A stretch of DNA of 64,000 bases from Wenyingzhuangia gilva (GTDB lineage Bacteria > Bacteroidota > Bacteroidia > Flavobacteriales > Flavobacteriaceae): positions 186,001-250,000 of the forward strand of contig NZ_JAUMIT010000006.1 in assembly GCF_030519655.1 (NCBI RefSeq), in the 5' to 3' direction. The notes beneath the pieces are model-generated. The model ran no database searches. It had not been told where the DNA came from and saw nothing but the letters and a program-made list of their open reading frames with translations. Shown in pieces: positions 55,989-64,000 of this stretch. Each line of letters starts with the position of its first letter. The stretch's first letter is position 1. The translations under genes and the position numbers were made by a program.

Positions 55989-56020
55989 AAAACACGATGT
56001 TTCTAGTACACCGTGTTTTT
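55989..56020. terminator. Terminator between HTCS and symporter (convergent)
   Basis: A stem of 12 positions with one A-C mismatch (outer arm AAAACACG at 55989-55996 with CGTGTTTT at 56012-56019, inner TGT with ACA) is followed by T on the + side. It lies between convergent genes and can serve both. Confidence 0.7.
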
Positions 56021-56080
56021 AAATTTGCATATATCTGAAATCAATAGATAAAGTAATTTCTAAAATACAATACTGTTTTT

Positions 56081-57652
56081 TTAGGATAACAAAATATAGA
56101 TAAGAATTGTTAAAAAGACTAATATTACTCCTGCTATATTCACTTTAGACCATGATTTTTCCTCTGTTCCTTTATCCATTTCAGGATGGTCTTCAGCTGT
56201 TGGAAATAATTTAGAAACTAAAAACATGATGATAAAGTTTAGCACAAACTCAATTCCCCATAAATGCACAAAATGAATGTCTAGCTGAAGAATAAAAGTG
56301 GTTAGGATGTAAAATACAAATCCAAAAAACAAACCAGCTTTGGCTCCTTTGGTATTGATTTGTTTAAAAAAGATTCCAGCAATAATAATAGAAGAAATAG
56401 GAATAAAAAAGACACCGTTTAATTGTTGTAATAATTGATACAGCCCTTCGGGAGCATAGGCAACCATTGGAGCTACAGCAATGGCTATGATTGCTAGTAC
56501 AACAGATGAAATTTTACCATATTTTACCAAATTACTATCCGATACATTTTTGTTGATATTTTTTTTGTAAATGTCCAAACAAAAAATGGTGCTTGCAGAG
56601 TTTAGTACACTATTAAAAGTACTCAATACGGCTCCTAAAATAACGGCAGCAAAAAATCCATATAAATAAGTAGGCAATACTTTTTTTACCAAAAGAGGAT
56701 AGATTAAATCAGGAGTATCGTAATATTTATCTTGGAAATAGTAAAAAGAAATCAAACCAGGAAGGACAATAATAATAGGAACAAAAAGTTTTAGAACCCC
56801 TGTGTAAATCAATCCTTTTTGAGCTTCAACTAAATTTTTAGCACCAAAAGCTCTCTGAACAATGGCTTGATTCATTCCCCAAAAATACAACTGATTGATC
56901 ATTAAACCTGTGAACAAAACTGAAAAAGGAAGTACAGAATCGGGTTTTCCAATAATATCAAATTTATCAGGGGCAAAATTATATACAGTGCTTAATCCAC
57001 TAAAAAAATCTCCATGACCAATTTGAAATAATGCAATAACAGGAATTAACAAACCACCTAACATCAATCCAACTCCATTTAAAGAATCTGAATATGCCAC
57101 GGCTTTTAATCCTCCAAAAATGGCGTATAAAGAACCTATAATTCCAATTACCAAAACAGTATATATTAATGACTCTTCTTTGCTGATGTTAAACATTACA
57201 GAAAAATCAAAAACACTTTCAATATTTATAGCACCAGAATATAATACAATTGGTAAAAGGGTAATTACAAAAGATGACATCAGTAAAAAAGCAACGATAG
57301 ATCTAATAGCACCATCAAATCTTTTTTCTAAAAATTCTGGAATGGTGGTTAGCCCCATTTTAATAAATTTTGGAATAAAAAAGATGGCGGCAATTACCAA
57401 AGCAATGGCCGAAGTTACTTCCCATGCAATAACAATAATTCCGTTTTTATAAGAACTACCATTCATTCCTATTAAATGTTCTGTAGAAATATTGGTTAAA
57501 ATCATAGATCCCGCTATAATGGGACCTGTTAAACTTTTACCAGCTAAAAAGTAACCTTTAGAGGTAGTAAACTTGTCTTTTCGGAGTTTGTAAGTGGTAT
57601 AAAAAATGACAAATAGGGTAAAACCAAAAAATCCTAAGTAGGTAAATAGCAT
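56081..57652 (-). CDS. Sodium/solute symporter (SSS/SGLT family)
   Basis: An inner-membrane sodium-coupled importer of 523 residues with 13-14 hydrophobic segments in the LeuT-like fold. Family features are GYFLAGKSLTGPIIAGSMI in helix 1, the NISTEHLIGMNGSSYKNG stretch, TTIPEFLEKRFDGAIRS (the conserved TxPEFLxxRF motif), and GLKAVAYSDSLNGVGLMLGG. Its relatives carry glucose, galactose, myo-inositol or sialic acid. The gene starts 21 bases after the stop of the inositol oxygenase gene on the same strand, which makes inositol or a linked sugar the best guess for cargo. Specificity cannot be read from sequence alone. Confidence 0.88.
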   Translation of the reverse strand: MLFTYLGFFGFTLFVIFYTTYKLRKDKFTTSKGYFLAGKSLTGPIIAGSMILTNISTEHLIGMNGSSYKNGIIVIAWEVTSAIALVIAAIFFIPKFIKMGLTTIPEFLEKRFDGAIRSIVAFLLMSSFVITLLPIVLYSGAINIESVFDFSVMFNISKEESLIYTVLVIGIIGSLYAIFGGLKAVAYSDSLNGVGLMLGGLLIPVIALFQIGHGDFFSGLSTVYNFAPDKFDIIGKPDSVLPFSVLFTGLMINQLYFWGMNQAIVQRAFGAKNLVEAQKGLIYTGVLKLFVPIIIVLPGLISFYYFQDKYYDTPDLIYPLLVKKVLPTYLYGFFAAVILGAVLSTFNSVLNSASTIFCLDIYKKNINKNVSDSNLVKYGKISSVVLAIIAIAVAPMVAYAPEGLYQLLQQLNGVFFIPISSIIIAGIFFKQINTKGAKAGLFFGFVFYILTTFILQLDIHFVHLWGIEFVLNFIIMFLVSKLFPTAEDHPEMDKGTEEKSWSKVNIAGVILVFLTILIYILLS

Positions 57653-57673
57653 GGTAAAAGTTTTTAGTTAGGG

Positions 57674-58540
57674 TTAAAATTTTAATACTTCGGGCAGATA
57701 TTTAGAAACCAAGGCTTCATAATAAGGTCTTAAAGCTTTTACGTCTGGTTTTACAGGAGCTTTGGTATATAAATCGTACGGATTGAATTTTTTCACCCAT
57801 TCAAACATTTCAATATCCTTTTCATTCATTAAATGACGATAGTCTTCTTCTCTGTGTTGAGAATAAAAAGAATGATAACGAATCATATATAAAGCAGGTT
57901 CAGGCAAATAGTCTTTTAGTATTTGATATAAATATTCATCATGACCCCAGCTCATTTTTACATTGTCTAGACCACAATTAGGAGTATAGACTCCATATTT
58001 GGTGTTATATCTTTCATCTTTGCTGTCCGGATTTTGTTCAAAAAATTCAGGATAAACAATTTTATCAGAAAATTTACACCCTACAGGAAAAGTATCACCT
58101 ACCACTGCCCATTGCGGTTCTCCAAACAAACAAAGCACTTTACCTATATCGTGTAAAAAACCAGTTAATACAAACCAATCTGGATGTCCATCTGCTCTAA
58201 TAGCTTCAGAGGTTTGCAATAAGTGTTGAAGTTGGTCTAAGTCAATATCAGGATCACTATCATCAACCAAAGTGTTTAAGAAGTCTACAGCTTCCCATAA
58301 TGACATTTCTTTTTTGTCAAACTTTAAAAATTCTTCTTCTTTTTTACATACAAAATCATAAGTCTGATTGATGTGGTTGATGCGATAAAATTCTTTAACA
58401 GTATCTACTCTTTCAGAATCTACATAATTTCTAAAAGCCTCTTTTTCTTTTGTAGGTGTTTCAGGGTCAGGATAGCGTTCTATTAAGTTTTCTTCCCAAT
58501 CGTCAATATTGTCCATCGGATTATTGATATTATTTTTCAT
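57674..58540 (-). CDS. Myo-inositol oxygenase (MIOX family)
   Basis: A cytosolic di-iron oxygenase that cleaves the ring of myo-inositol with O2 to give D-glucuronate. The 288-residue HD-domain protein is strongly like animal [58 protein letters not shown] and [15 protein letters not shown]. All six iron ligands are in place: His106, His130, Asp131, His200, His223 and Asp256, equivalent to human His98, His123, Asp124, His194, His220 and Asp253. No signal peptide is present. It is the first gene of a two-gene unit with the symporter and is divergent from the second susC. D-glucuronate would enter the uronate pathway, which is not in this window. Confidence 0.94.
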   Translation of the reverse strand: MKNNINNPMDNIDDWEENLIERYPDPETPTKEKEAFRNYVDSERVDTVKEFYRINHINQTYDFVCKKEEEFLKFDKKEMSLWEAVDFLNTLVDDSDPDIDLDQLQHLLQTSEAIRADGHPDWFVLTGFLHDIGKVLCLFGEPQWAVVGDTFPVGCKFSDKIVYPEFFEQNPDSKDERYNTKYGVYTPNCGLDNVKMSWGHDEYLYQILKDYLPEPALYMIRYHSFYSQHREEDYRHLMNEKDIEMFEWVKKFNPYDLYTKAPVKPDVKALRPYYEALVSKYLPEVLKF

Positions 58541-58948
58541 TGTATTTAAAATTTTGGTTAAAAGATTTGTGTTAAGATGATAACTAAACTCTTTGATATT
58601 AAGGTTTGGTAAAGAGTTAGATTGTTTTTTTCTATTGATTATAAATCAGTAAAATATAGCAATCCAAAGTAATAATGTTCTTTGTTTGTTATATGGATAT
58701 TTTATGCAAAAGTATGGATGCTTTGTTTTTTTATTGATAATAAACTAATAAAAAAACTATTTATTTGTGATTTTGATAATTTAAAAACATAGTTATTGAG
58801 CAATTGCTGATTCTCCATGTTTTTGAATAAAATGTCCATTTTAAAAAAAGAAAACTCGGTTAATTTTACGAAATGCTTACAATACTTATTGATTGGTTGA
58901 TTATAATTTAAAGTAAGTGTAAAACAATTATTAACTAAACAAAATAAA
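58541..58948. other. Divergent regulatory region between inositol oxygenase and second SusC
   Basis: This region of 408 bases has no supported gene and must hold promoters for both directions. The last bases before susC (58925-58942) repeat the leader AATTATTAACTAAACAAA of the first susC. A TACTTTTG on the - strand (58707-58714) fits the -7 consensus loosely, without a matching -33. No other structure was seen. Confidence 0.55.
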
Positions 58949-61900
58949 ATGGAGAAACTTAAACTTTTAATGATAGCCGTGGTGCTATGTTTTTCATCAA
59001 CTTTATGGGCACAAAGTAAAGTGACAGGAGTTGTAACGGATGCGAATGATATTCCAGTTCCTGGAGCTAATATCATTATCAAAGGAACCTCAAAAGGAAC
59101 AATAGCAGATTTTGATGGTAACTTTGAGATTACTGCTAGCAATGGAGACGTTATAGCAGTTTCATATGTAGGGTACACAACTAAAGAGATAGCTTACACT
59201 GGGCAAGCTAAATTAAGTGTAAAATTAGAACAAACTAATACAGAATTAGATGAAGTGGTAATTGTAGGATACGGTACTGTTAAAAGGAAAGACGTAACAG
59301 GATCCGTAGCTTCAATGGATGCAGAACAGATACAGCAAACAAATAAAGTAGATGCTGTGTCAGCTCTTCAAGGTCAAGCACCTGGGGTTGTGGTTCAACG
59401 TACAGATAACAAGCCAGGGGGTGGAGGTTTTAATATCCGTATTCGTGGAGCGAGTTCTATTAATGTAAATGAAAATTCTTCTTCTTCAAATGGAGGTTTT
59501 AATCCAGGACAAAATCCTTTATTTATTGTAGATGGAATTTTTGTGGACGATATTTCTTTCTTAAATCCAGCGGATATCAGCAGAATGGATATTTTAAAAG
59601 ATGCTTCTGCAACGGCTATTTATGGATCAAGAGGTAGTAATGGTGTTGTGTTGATTGAAACTAAGGGAGGTAAAAAAGGAGTTTTAAAAGTTGACTACAG
59701 TAATTATGTAGGTTTTAAACAAGCATATCACTTGCCTTCTGTTTTTGATGGTTCTAGTTATGTAGATTTTGTTAAAGATGCCGTAGTAGGTACTCAGTTT
59801 GCTTCAGGAAACTATGCTTACCGTAAAAGTGATGTAGTTTTGTCTGATTATTTTGATGCAGAGGAATTACAAAATGTAGCGGATGGAGTGAGTACTGATT
59901 GGGTTGATTTAATGCTTAAAAATGGACTACAAACCAATCATACAATTAATATGAGTGGAGGAACAGATAAAACTATTTATTCTGTTGGTTTGGCATATAC
60001 CAAAGATGAAGGTACGGCTAGAGGTGAAGATTTTACTAGATATAACATTAGAGGAACTTTAAGTAGTGATTTAACAAAATGGTTAAATGTAAGTGTTAGT
60101 AATTATATTACCAATGCGATCCAAAACTCTGGAAGTTGGGAAGGTTTTAGGAGTGCTTACAGATTAAAGCCTATTGGTCGTCCATACGATGAAAATGGAG
60201 ATTTAAAGTTTTTCCCTACAGCAAAAGAAACTCAAATTACCAACCCGTTGTTTGAGGCTGATAATGTAACAAGAGAAACTAAATATTTACAATACCTTGG
60301 TGATTTTGCCTTAAAAGTAACTCCTATTGAGGGGTTGACACTTACTTCTAAGTTTTCTCCAAATATTAAATATTCAAGATATGGAGAGTATAGAGGGTTG
60401 TATTCAAAATCTGTTAGTGCAAATCCAGCAAACAGAAGAGCTCAGGTAAATAATGATAATTATTTTTCATATTCATGGGATAATATTTTGAATTATAAAT
60501 TCGAAACTGGAATTCATGCTATTGATTTTACTGGAGTATTCTCAAGATTTTCACAACGTTCAGAAGGATACTATACACAAGTAAGAAACTTTACAACAGA
60601 TGATTATTCATTCTACAATTTAGGGGCTGGATTAAGTGTTAATGATGTATCTAGTGGTTTTTCTAAGCAAACATTAGAATCTTACACAGCTAGAGTTAAC
60701 TACAGCTTAATGGATAAATACTTAATCACTTTAACAGGTAGATATGATGGAGCTTCTAAATTAGCAGAAGGGAATAAATGGGCGTTTTTCCCATCAGCAG
60801 CTTTTGCATGGAAAATATCTGAAGAAGATTTTATGAAATCTCAAAATGTATTAACCAATGCAAAACTTAGAGTAAGTTATGGTCAAACAGGAAATACAGG
60901 AGAAGGGTTACAACCTTTAGGATCACAATCATTATTAGATCCTAGTGCAACCAATTTGGGAGATGCTGCGTATCCATCTCTTTACGTAGGTGGTTTGGCG
61001 AATAAAAATCTTAAATGGGAAAGAACAGCAGAAGTAAACGTTGGTTTCGATTTTGGATTATTAAACAATAGAATTAATGGATCTGTAGATGTATATCACA
61101 GAAAAAATACAGACCTTATTTTATATACACCTTTATCTAATCTTACAGGATTTCCAGGGGTTTTTGAAAATATTGGAGAGTCTAGTAACAAAGGAATTGA
61201 AATTGGTTTAAATACAACAAACATCAATTCAGGAGGGTTTAAATGGACAACCAACTTTAACTTCGCGTCAAATAAAAACAATGTAGATAAGTTATACGGA
61301 GGAAAAGATATTTTATTTGGAAATTATATTACCAGAGTAGGACAGCCAGTTGGAGCTATTTATGATTATGAATTTGCAGGGATTTGGCAATTAGATGAGG
61401 AAGCTGAGGCTTTATCATACGAACAAAAACCAGGTCAAGTAAAAGTAACAGATGTAAATAAGGATGGAAAAATAACTCCAGAAGATAGAAAAATAATTGG
61501 ACAAACTGCTCCTAAATGGACAGGTGGTATTACCAATACAATGAACTATAAAGATTTTGATTTTTCATTCATGGTAAACATCAGTCAAGGAAACACCATG
61601 AGAAGTAATTTCCATAGTAACTATGCTTGGGGATGGCAAGAACAACCAAACAGAGTGTTTAACGGTTATGATGTTGATTACTGGACACCTGAAAATCAAT
61701 CTAACGATTATAATCAACCTGGTAACCCTGGTCCTTACGGTTGGGCAATACAATACAAAGATGTTTCTTTTGTTAAAGTTGGATATGTGACCTTAGGATA
61801 CAAGTTCCCTTCAAAATTCTTAGATAAAATAAACGTAAAAAGTTTAAGAATTTATGGAACAGTACAAAATCCATTCATTTTTACTGATTACGATGGTTGG

Positions 61901-61984
61901 GATCCTGAAAATGCATCAAGAAACCAATGGGGAGCAGCATTTATGTCACGTACATTCATGACAGGTCTTAATTTAAGCTTCTAA
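58949..61984 (+). CDS. SusC-like TonB-dependent receptor (second pair)
   Basis: This outer-membrane importer is a close paralogue of the SusC at 43387 across the full length (1011 and 1014 residues) and begins with the same MEKLKLL signal peptide. Signal cleavage is after WAQ at about residue 22. It is followed by a CarboxypepD_reg-like domain, the TonB-box region DEVVIVGYG, the plug with IRIRGASS, PLFIVDGI and KDASATAIYGSRGSNGVV, and a barrel ending in NLSF. The plug has a Ser-rich insertion (NENSSSSNGG) absent from copy 1. Differences are spread over the barrel, including the region about 650-700 and 775-790, where loop changes could alter ligand choice. susD follows after 28 bases. Confidence 0.96.
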   Translation: MEKLKLLMIAVVLCFSSTLWAQSKVTGVVTDANDIPVPGANIIIKGTSKGTIADFDGNFEITASNGDVIAVSYVGYTTKEIAYTGQAKLSVKLEQTNTELDEVVIVGYGTVKRKDVTGSVASMDAEQIQQTNKVDAVSALQGQAPGVVVQRTDNKPGGGGFNIRIRGASSINVNENSSSSNGGFNPGQNPLFIVDGIFVDDISFLNPADISRMDILKDASATAIYGSRGSNGVVLIETKGGKKGVLKVDYSNYVGFKQAYHLPSVFDGSSYVDFVKDAVVGTQFASGNYAYRKSDVVLSDYFDAEELQNVADGVSTDWVDLMLKNGLQTNHTINMSGGTDKTIYSVGLAYTKDEGTARGEDFTRYNIRGTLSSDLTKWLNVSVSNYITNAIQNSGSWEGFRSAYRLKPIGRPYDENGDLKFFPTAKETQITNPLFEADNVTRETKYLQYLGDFALKVTPIEGLTLTSKFSPNIKYSRYGEYRGLYSKSVSANPANRRAQVNNDNYFSYSWDNILNYKFETGIHAIDFTGVFSRFSQRSEGYYTQVRNFTTDDYSFYNLGAGLSVNDVSSGFSKQTLESYTARVNYSLMDKYLITLTGRYDGASKLAEGNKWAFFPSAAFAWKISEEDFMKSQNVLTNAKLRVSYGQTGNTGEGLQPLGSQSLLDPSATNLGDAAYPSLYVGGLANKNLKWERTAEVNVGFDFGLLNNRINGSVDVYHRKNTDLILYTPLSNLTGFPGVFENIGESSNKGIEIGLNTTNINSGGFKWTTNFNFASNKNNVDKLYGGKDILFGNYITRVGQPVGAIYDYEFAGIWQLDEEAEALSYEQKPGQVKVTDVNKDGKITPEDRKIIGQTAPKWTGGITNTMNYKDFDFSFMVNISQGNTMRSNFHSNYAWGWQEQPNRVFNGYDVDYWTPENQSNDYNQPGNPGPYGWAIQYKDVSFVKVGYVTLGYKFPSKFLDKINVKSLRIYGTVQNPFIFTDYDGWDPENASRNQWGAAFMSRTFMTGLNLSF

Positions 61985-62012
61985 TTTATTGTTGAATTAA
62001 ACTATAGAAAAA

Positions 62013-63632
62013 ATGAGAAAAATTAATTATAAAATAATAACATTACTTCTAGCGGCAAGTTTGTTAAATACAAGTTGTGAGAGTTATTTAGAAGAGGAAA
62101 ATAATACTAAACTTAATATTGATGATGCCGATGCAAATACTTATAAACAGTTAGTTGCAACCGTATATGAAAGAGCAAGAGAAACAACTACACATTATGC
62201 TCCAGATTTGTATTATGTTTTAGAGGATTTAGGGACAGATATCGTTACTCGAGGAAACGCTGTTGTTGGAACTAGTGATCTTAATGACTATGTCAACTTC
62301 AACTCTCAAAATTTGGCTATCGGTGTGTATTGGTCTAATCAATACAAAATCATTTCAGCAGCAAATATTGTTATTGACAATGCTGATGGAATTGACGGTT
62401 TAGAAGAAGCAGACAAAAATATGGGAGTAGCAGAGTCTAAGTTTTTTAGAGCGATGTCTTATTTTCAGTTGGTTGAGAATTTTGGGGGTGTTCCTTTGGT
62501 TTTAAATCAAATTACCACGGCTGAAAGAGATTTTACAAGAGCTAGTGAAGAAGATGTTTATACCCAAATTATACAAGATTTAGAAGATGCTTTGGCTGGA
62601 GTAGATCAAACTCCTAATAAATACGGTAGAGTTTCTAAAGATGCAGTAAGACATTTGTTATCAAAAGTATTGTTAACTAGAGCTTATAAGCCGTTTGCGG
62701 GTTCAACTGATTTCACAGATGCAGCTGCTTTGGCAGAAACAGTAATCTCTAATCACGCTTTAGTTGGGTCTTTTGAAAGCTTAGTAAGTATTGAAAATCA
62801 GCGTAATTCAGAGGTAATCTTTTCTTACTTATTTGGAAGCAATTCTGTAAGTAGAGGATGGGGTAATTCAAGACATCAGATGTATAAATTTAGATTTTTT
62901 GATTATCCTGGATTGACTAGAACAGTTAAAGGTTTAGGAGCAATGCCAACACCTTTTTACTATTCACTTTTTGAAGACGATGATGAAAGAGCAGCAGCTA
63001 CTTTTGCTAGAGTTATTTACGCTACAGAAGATTACACTGCTACTGTTGGTGGAGCTACTGTAAATGTAATGGCGGGTGACACTGCGATGTATTTTCCTAA
63101 AACAGCATGGTCTCAATCAGCAATCAATGCTGTTAGATATAGAGTTGTAAACCCAGGTACTTACTTTACAAACGATGGAGTTACGGATGTACATTATCCT
63201 CAGTTTAAAAAATTTGATGACCCTAATGTTCCGTTTAGACAACCAGATACAGAATCTGTAGGAGAGAGAGATATGGTGATGATGAGAAGTGGAGAAGCTT
63301 ATTTAATTGCGGCAGAAGCATATTTAGGAGCTTCAAATCCAACGACTGCTGCAGCTCGTTTAACTACTTTAAGATCTAGAGCTGGATTAACTACTCCAGT
63401 ACTTCCAACAGAAGTAACATTGGATTTTATTCTTGACGAAAGAGCAAGAGAGTTAACAGGAGAAGTGAATAGATGGATGGATTTAAAAAGAACAGGAAAG
63501 CTAATAGAGCGTACATTATTGCATAATCCACATGCGAAATTGAATAATGCTTTAAATGCTAAAAATTTATTGAGACCTATTCCTCAATATGAGATAGATA
63601 ACAGTAATGGTCTTACTCAAAATCCATTATAA
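62013..63632 (+). CDS. SusD/RagB-like surface glycan-binding lipoprotein (second pair)
   Basis: Partner lipoprotein of the preceding SusC. Lipidated Cys at about residue 22 (LLNTSC) is followed by ESYLEEE as in copy 1. The fold markers are VAESKFFRAMSYFQLVENFGG, FSYLFGSNSVSRGWGNSRHQ, SGEAYLIAAEAYLGASN and DERARELTGEVNRWMDL. Compared with copy 1 the C-terminal part is nearly unchanged, even at the DNA level in stretches of about 40 bases (near 63270 and 47725). The N-terminal and middle parts, which shape the glycan site, differ more. The stem-loop at 63701-63720 follows. Confidence 0.95.
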   Translation: MRKINYKIITLLLAASLLNTSCESYLEEENNTKLNIDDADANTYKQLVATVYERARETTTHYAPDLYYVLEDLGTDIVTRGNAVVGTSDLNDYVNFNSQNLAIGVYWSNQYKIISAANIVIDNADGIDGLEEADKNMGVAESKFFRAMSYFQLVENFGGVPLVLNQITTAERDFTRASEEDVYTQIIQDLEDALAGVDQTPNKYGRVSKDAVRHLLSKVLLTRAYKPFAGSTDFTDAAALAETVISNHALVGSFESLVSIENQRNSEVIFSYLFGSNSVSRGWGNSRHQMYKFRFFDYPGLTRTVKGLGAMPTPFYYSLFEDDDERAAATFARVIYATEDYTATVGGATVNVMAGDTAMYFPKTAWSQSAINAVRYRVVNPGTYFTNDGVTDVHYPQFKKFDDPNVPFRQPDTESVGERDMVMMRSGEAYLIAAEAYLGASNPTTAAARLTTLRSRAGLTTPVLPTEVTLDFILDERARELTGEVNRWMDLKRTGKLIERTLLHNPHAKLNNALNAKNLLRPIPQYEIDNSNGLTQNPL

Positions 63633-63700
63633 GAGTTAATAAAACATAGAGACTTATAGTCTTTATTATTTGAGTTAGTTTAAAGTTAGTTTAGATATAG

Positions 63701-63720
63701 GCAGGTGAGCAATTGCCTGC
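63701..63720 (+). promoter_or_regulatory. Stem-loop after susD (second copy)
   Basis: GCAGGTGAGC-AATTGCCTGC differs from the copy at 48141 by two bases, both in the loop; the 6-bp stem is unchanged. It lies 68 bases after susD; the first lies 52 bases after. Confidence 0.6.
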
Positions 63721-63792
63721 TTATATTCTTTAAAGAAATGATTTGATTGTTATTATTAAGTATTTACATCAAAACATATTACAAAAAATCCT

Positions 63793-64000
63793 ATGGAAGT
63801 AAAGCCATTTAAATTAAATAGAATCCATATTTTAAAAAATGCTTGGATTGGATTGATTTTCCTTTTTCTAATCTCTTGTAAAGAAGAAATAAAGAAAACG
63901 GTTGTCAAAGAAAATTATGTAGACAAAGTATATCCTTTGTTGGATACAGAAAATTCAAGATGGTTTTTCTTTACTTCTGCAAGTCGTCCATTTGGAATGG
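63793..64000 (+). CDS. GH92-like alpha-mannosidase lipoprotein, N-terminal part (cut by window end)
   Basis: Only the first 69 codons are inside the window. The start ATG at 63793 gives a signal with a hydrophobic stretch WIGLIFLFLISC and lipidated Cys29. The mature part begins KEEIKKTVVKENYVDKV, then YPLLDTENSRWFFFTSASR and PFGM. A V-x-P-L/F...S/T-R...PFGM pattern near the N-terminus is typical of GH92, calcium-dependent exo-alpha-mannosidases. The catalytic residues lie beyond the window, so the family call is based on the N-terminal motif and the PUL context. It takes the same place after susD 2 as GH89 does after susD 1. Confidence 0.7.
   Translation, partial: MEVKPFKLNRIHILKNAWIGLIFLFLISCKEEIKKTVVKENYVDKVYPLLDTENSRWFFFTSASRPFGM

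Noticed and set aside
58702-59178. Open frame of 158 codons on the - strand across the start of the second susC
   Set aside because: It overlaps the susC signal peptide and the divergent promoter region, has no recognisable protein features and looks like an antisense shadow.
43387-64000. Reading the second locus as a heparan sulfate PUL because of the NAGLU and HGSNAT homologues
   Set aside because: No sulfatase, heparin lyase or GH88 is present in the window, while inositol oxygenase and GH92 are unexplained by heparan.
1-64000. Search for insertion sequences, prophage genes, integrases, rRNA and CRISPR arrays
   Set aside because: No transposase, integrase or phage-like protein, no rRNA-like stretch and no regular repeat-spacer pattern was seen.

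Overview
The window looks like a chromosomal segment of a marine or algae-associated member of the Flavobacteriaceae (Bacteroidota). The evidence is the low GC content, A-rich leaders without Shine-Dalgarno sequences, TTG-N19-TAnnTTTG promoters of the Bacteroidota type, SusC/SusD pairs, hybrid two-component regulators, a type IX secretion tail, a eukaryote-like type II glutamine synthetase and typical flavobacterial gene neighbourhoods. The genus cannot be fixed from the sequence alone.

Region 1 (1 to about 12.3 kb, + strand) is the end of a pectin/rhamnogalacturonan-type utilisation locus. It holds a GH2-like hydrolase cut by the window edge, a hybrid two-component regulator (HTCS), a second GH2 enzyme with a C-terminal discoidin-like domain, a family 11 rhamnogalacturonan lyase with a type IX secretion tail, and a small fibronectin-III lipoprotein. 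A bidirectional terminator closes it.

Region 2 (12.4 to 42.9 kb) is conserved core genome. On the - strand are rplM-rpsI-rpsB-tsf and pyrH-frr with an RND exporter downstream, and polA with an LTA-synthase-like sulfatase-fold protein. Further on come a thioredoxin-fold protein without CxxC, a polysaccharide deacetylase with a DUF2723 membrane protein, tRNA-Gln, rimP-nusA-infB, a cold-shock protein, a coiled-coil protein with nif3, lpxK, purM, glutamine synthetase, an M90 peptidase and a CoA-disulfide-reductase-like flavoprotein fused to rhodanese. Several well-formed terminators and promoters can be read.

Region 3 (43.4 to 64 kb) is a second glycan locus. It has two paralogous SusC/SusD pairs, each followed by the same short stem-loop and then by a lipoprotein glycosidase: GH89 alpha-N-acetylglucosaminidase after pair 1, and a GH92-like alpha-mannosidase cut by the window end after pair 2. 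Between the pairs lie an HGSNAT/NagX-like membrane acetyltransferase, an HTCS, a sodium/solute symporter and a myo-inositol oxygenase with all six di-iron ligands. Together, alpha-mannosidase, glucosaminide N-acetyltransferase, alpha-GlcNAc-ase, a solute importer and inositol oxygenase match the steps needed to take apart a mannose-GlcN-inositol glycan such as a GPI-anchor core or a glycosyl-inositol lipid headgroup. This is an inference, but it is the most interesting reading of the window.

Other points: DNA polymerase I appears to have lost its proofreading active site, and a family normally carrying a zinc ribbon has lost its cysteines. No CRISPR array, insertion sequence, prophage or rRNA was seen.
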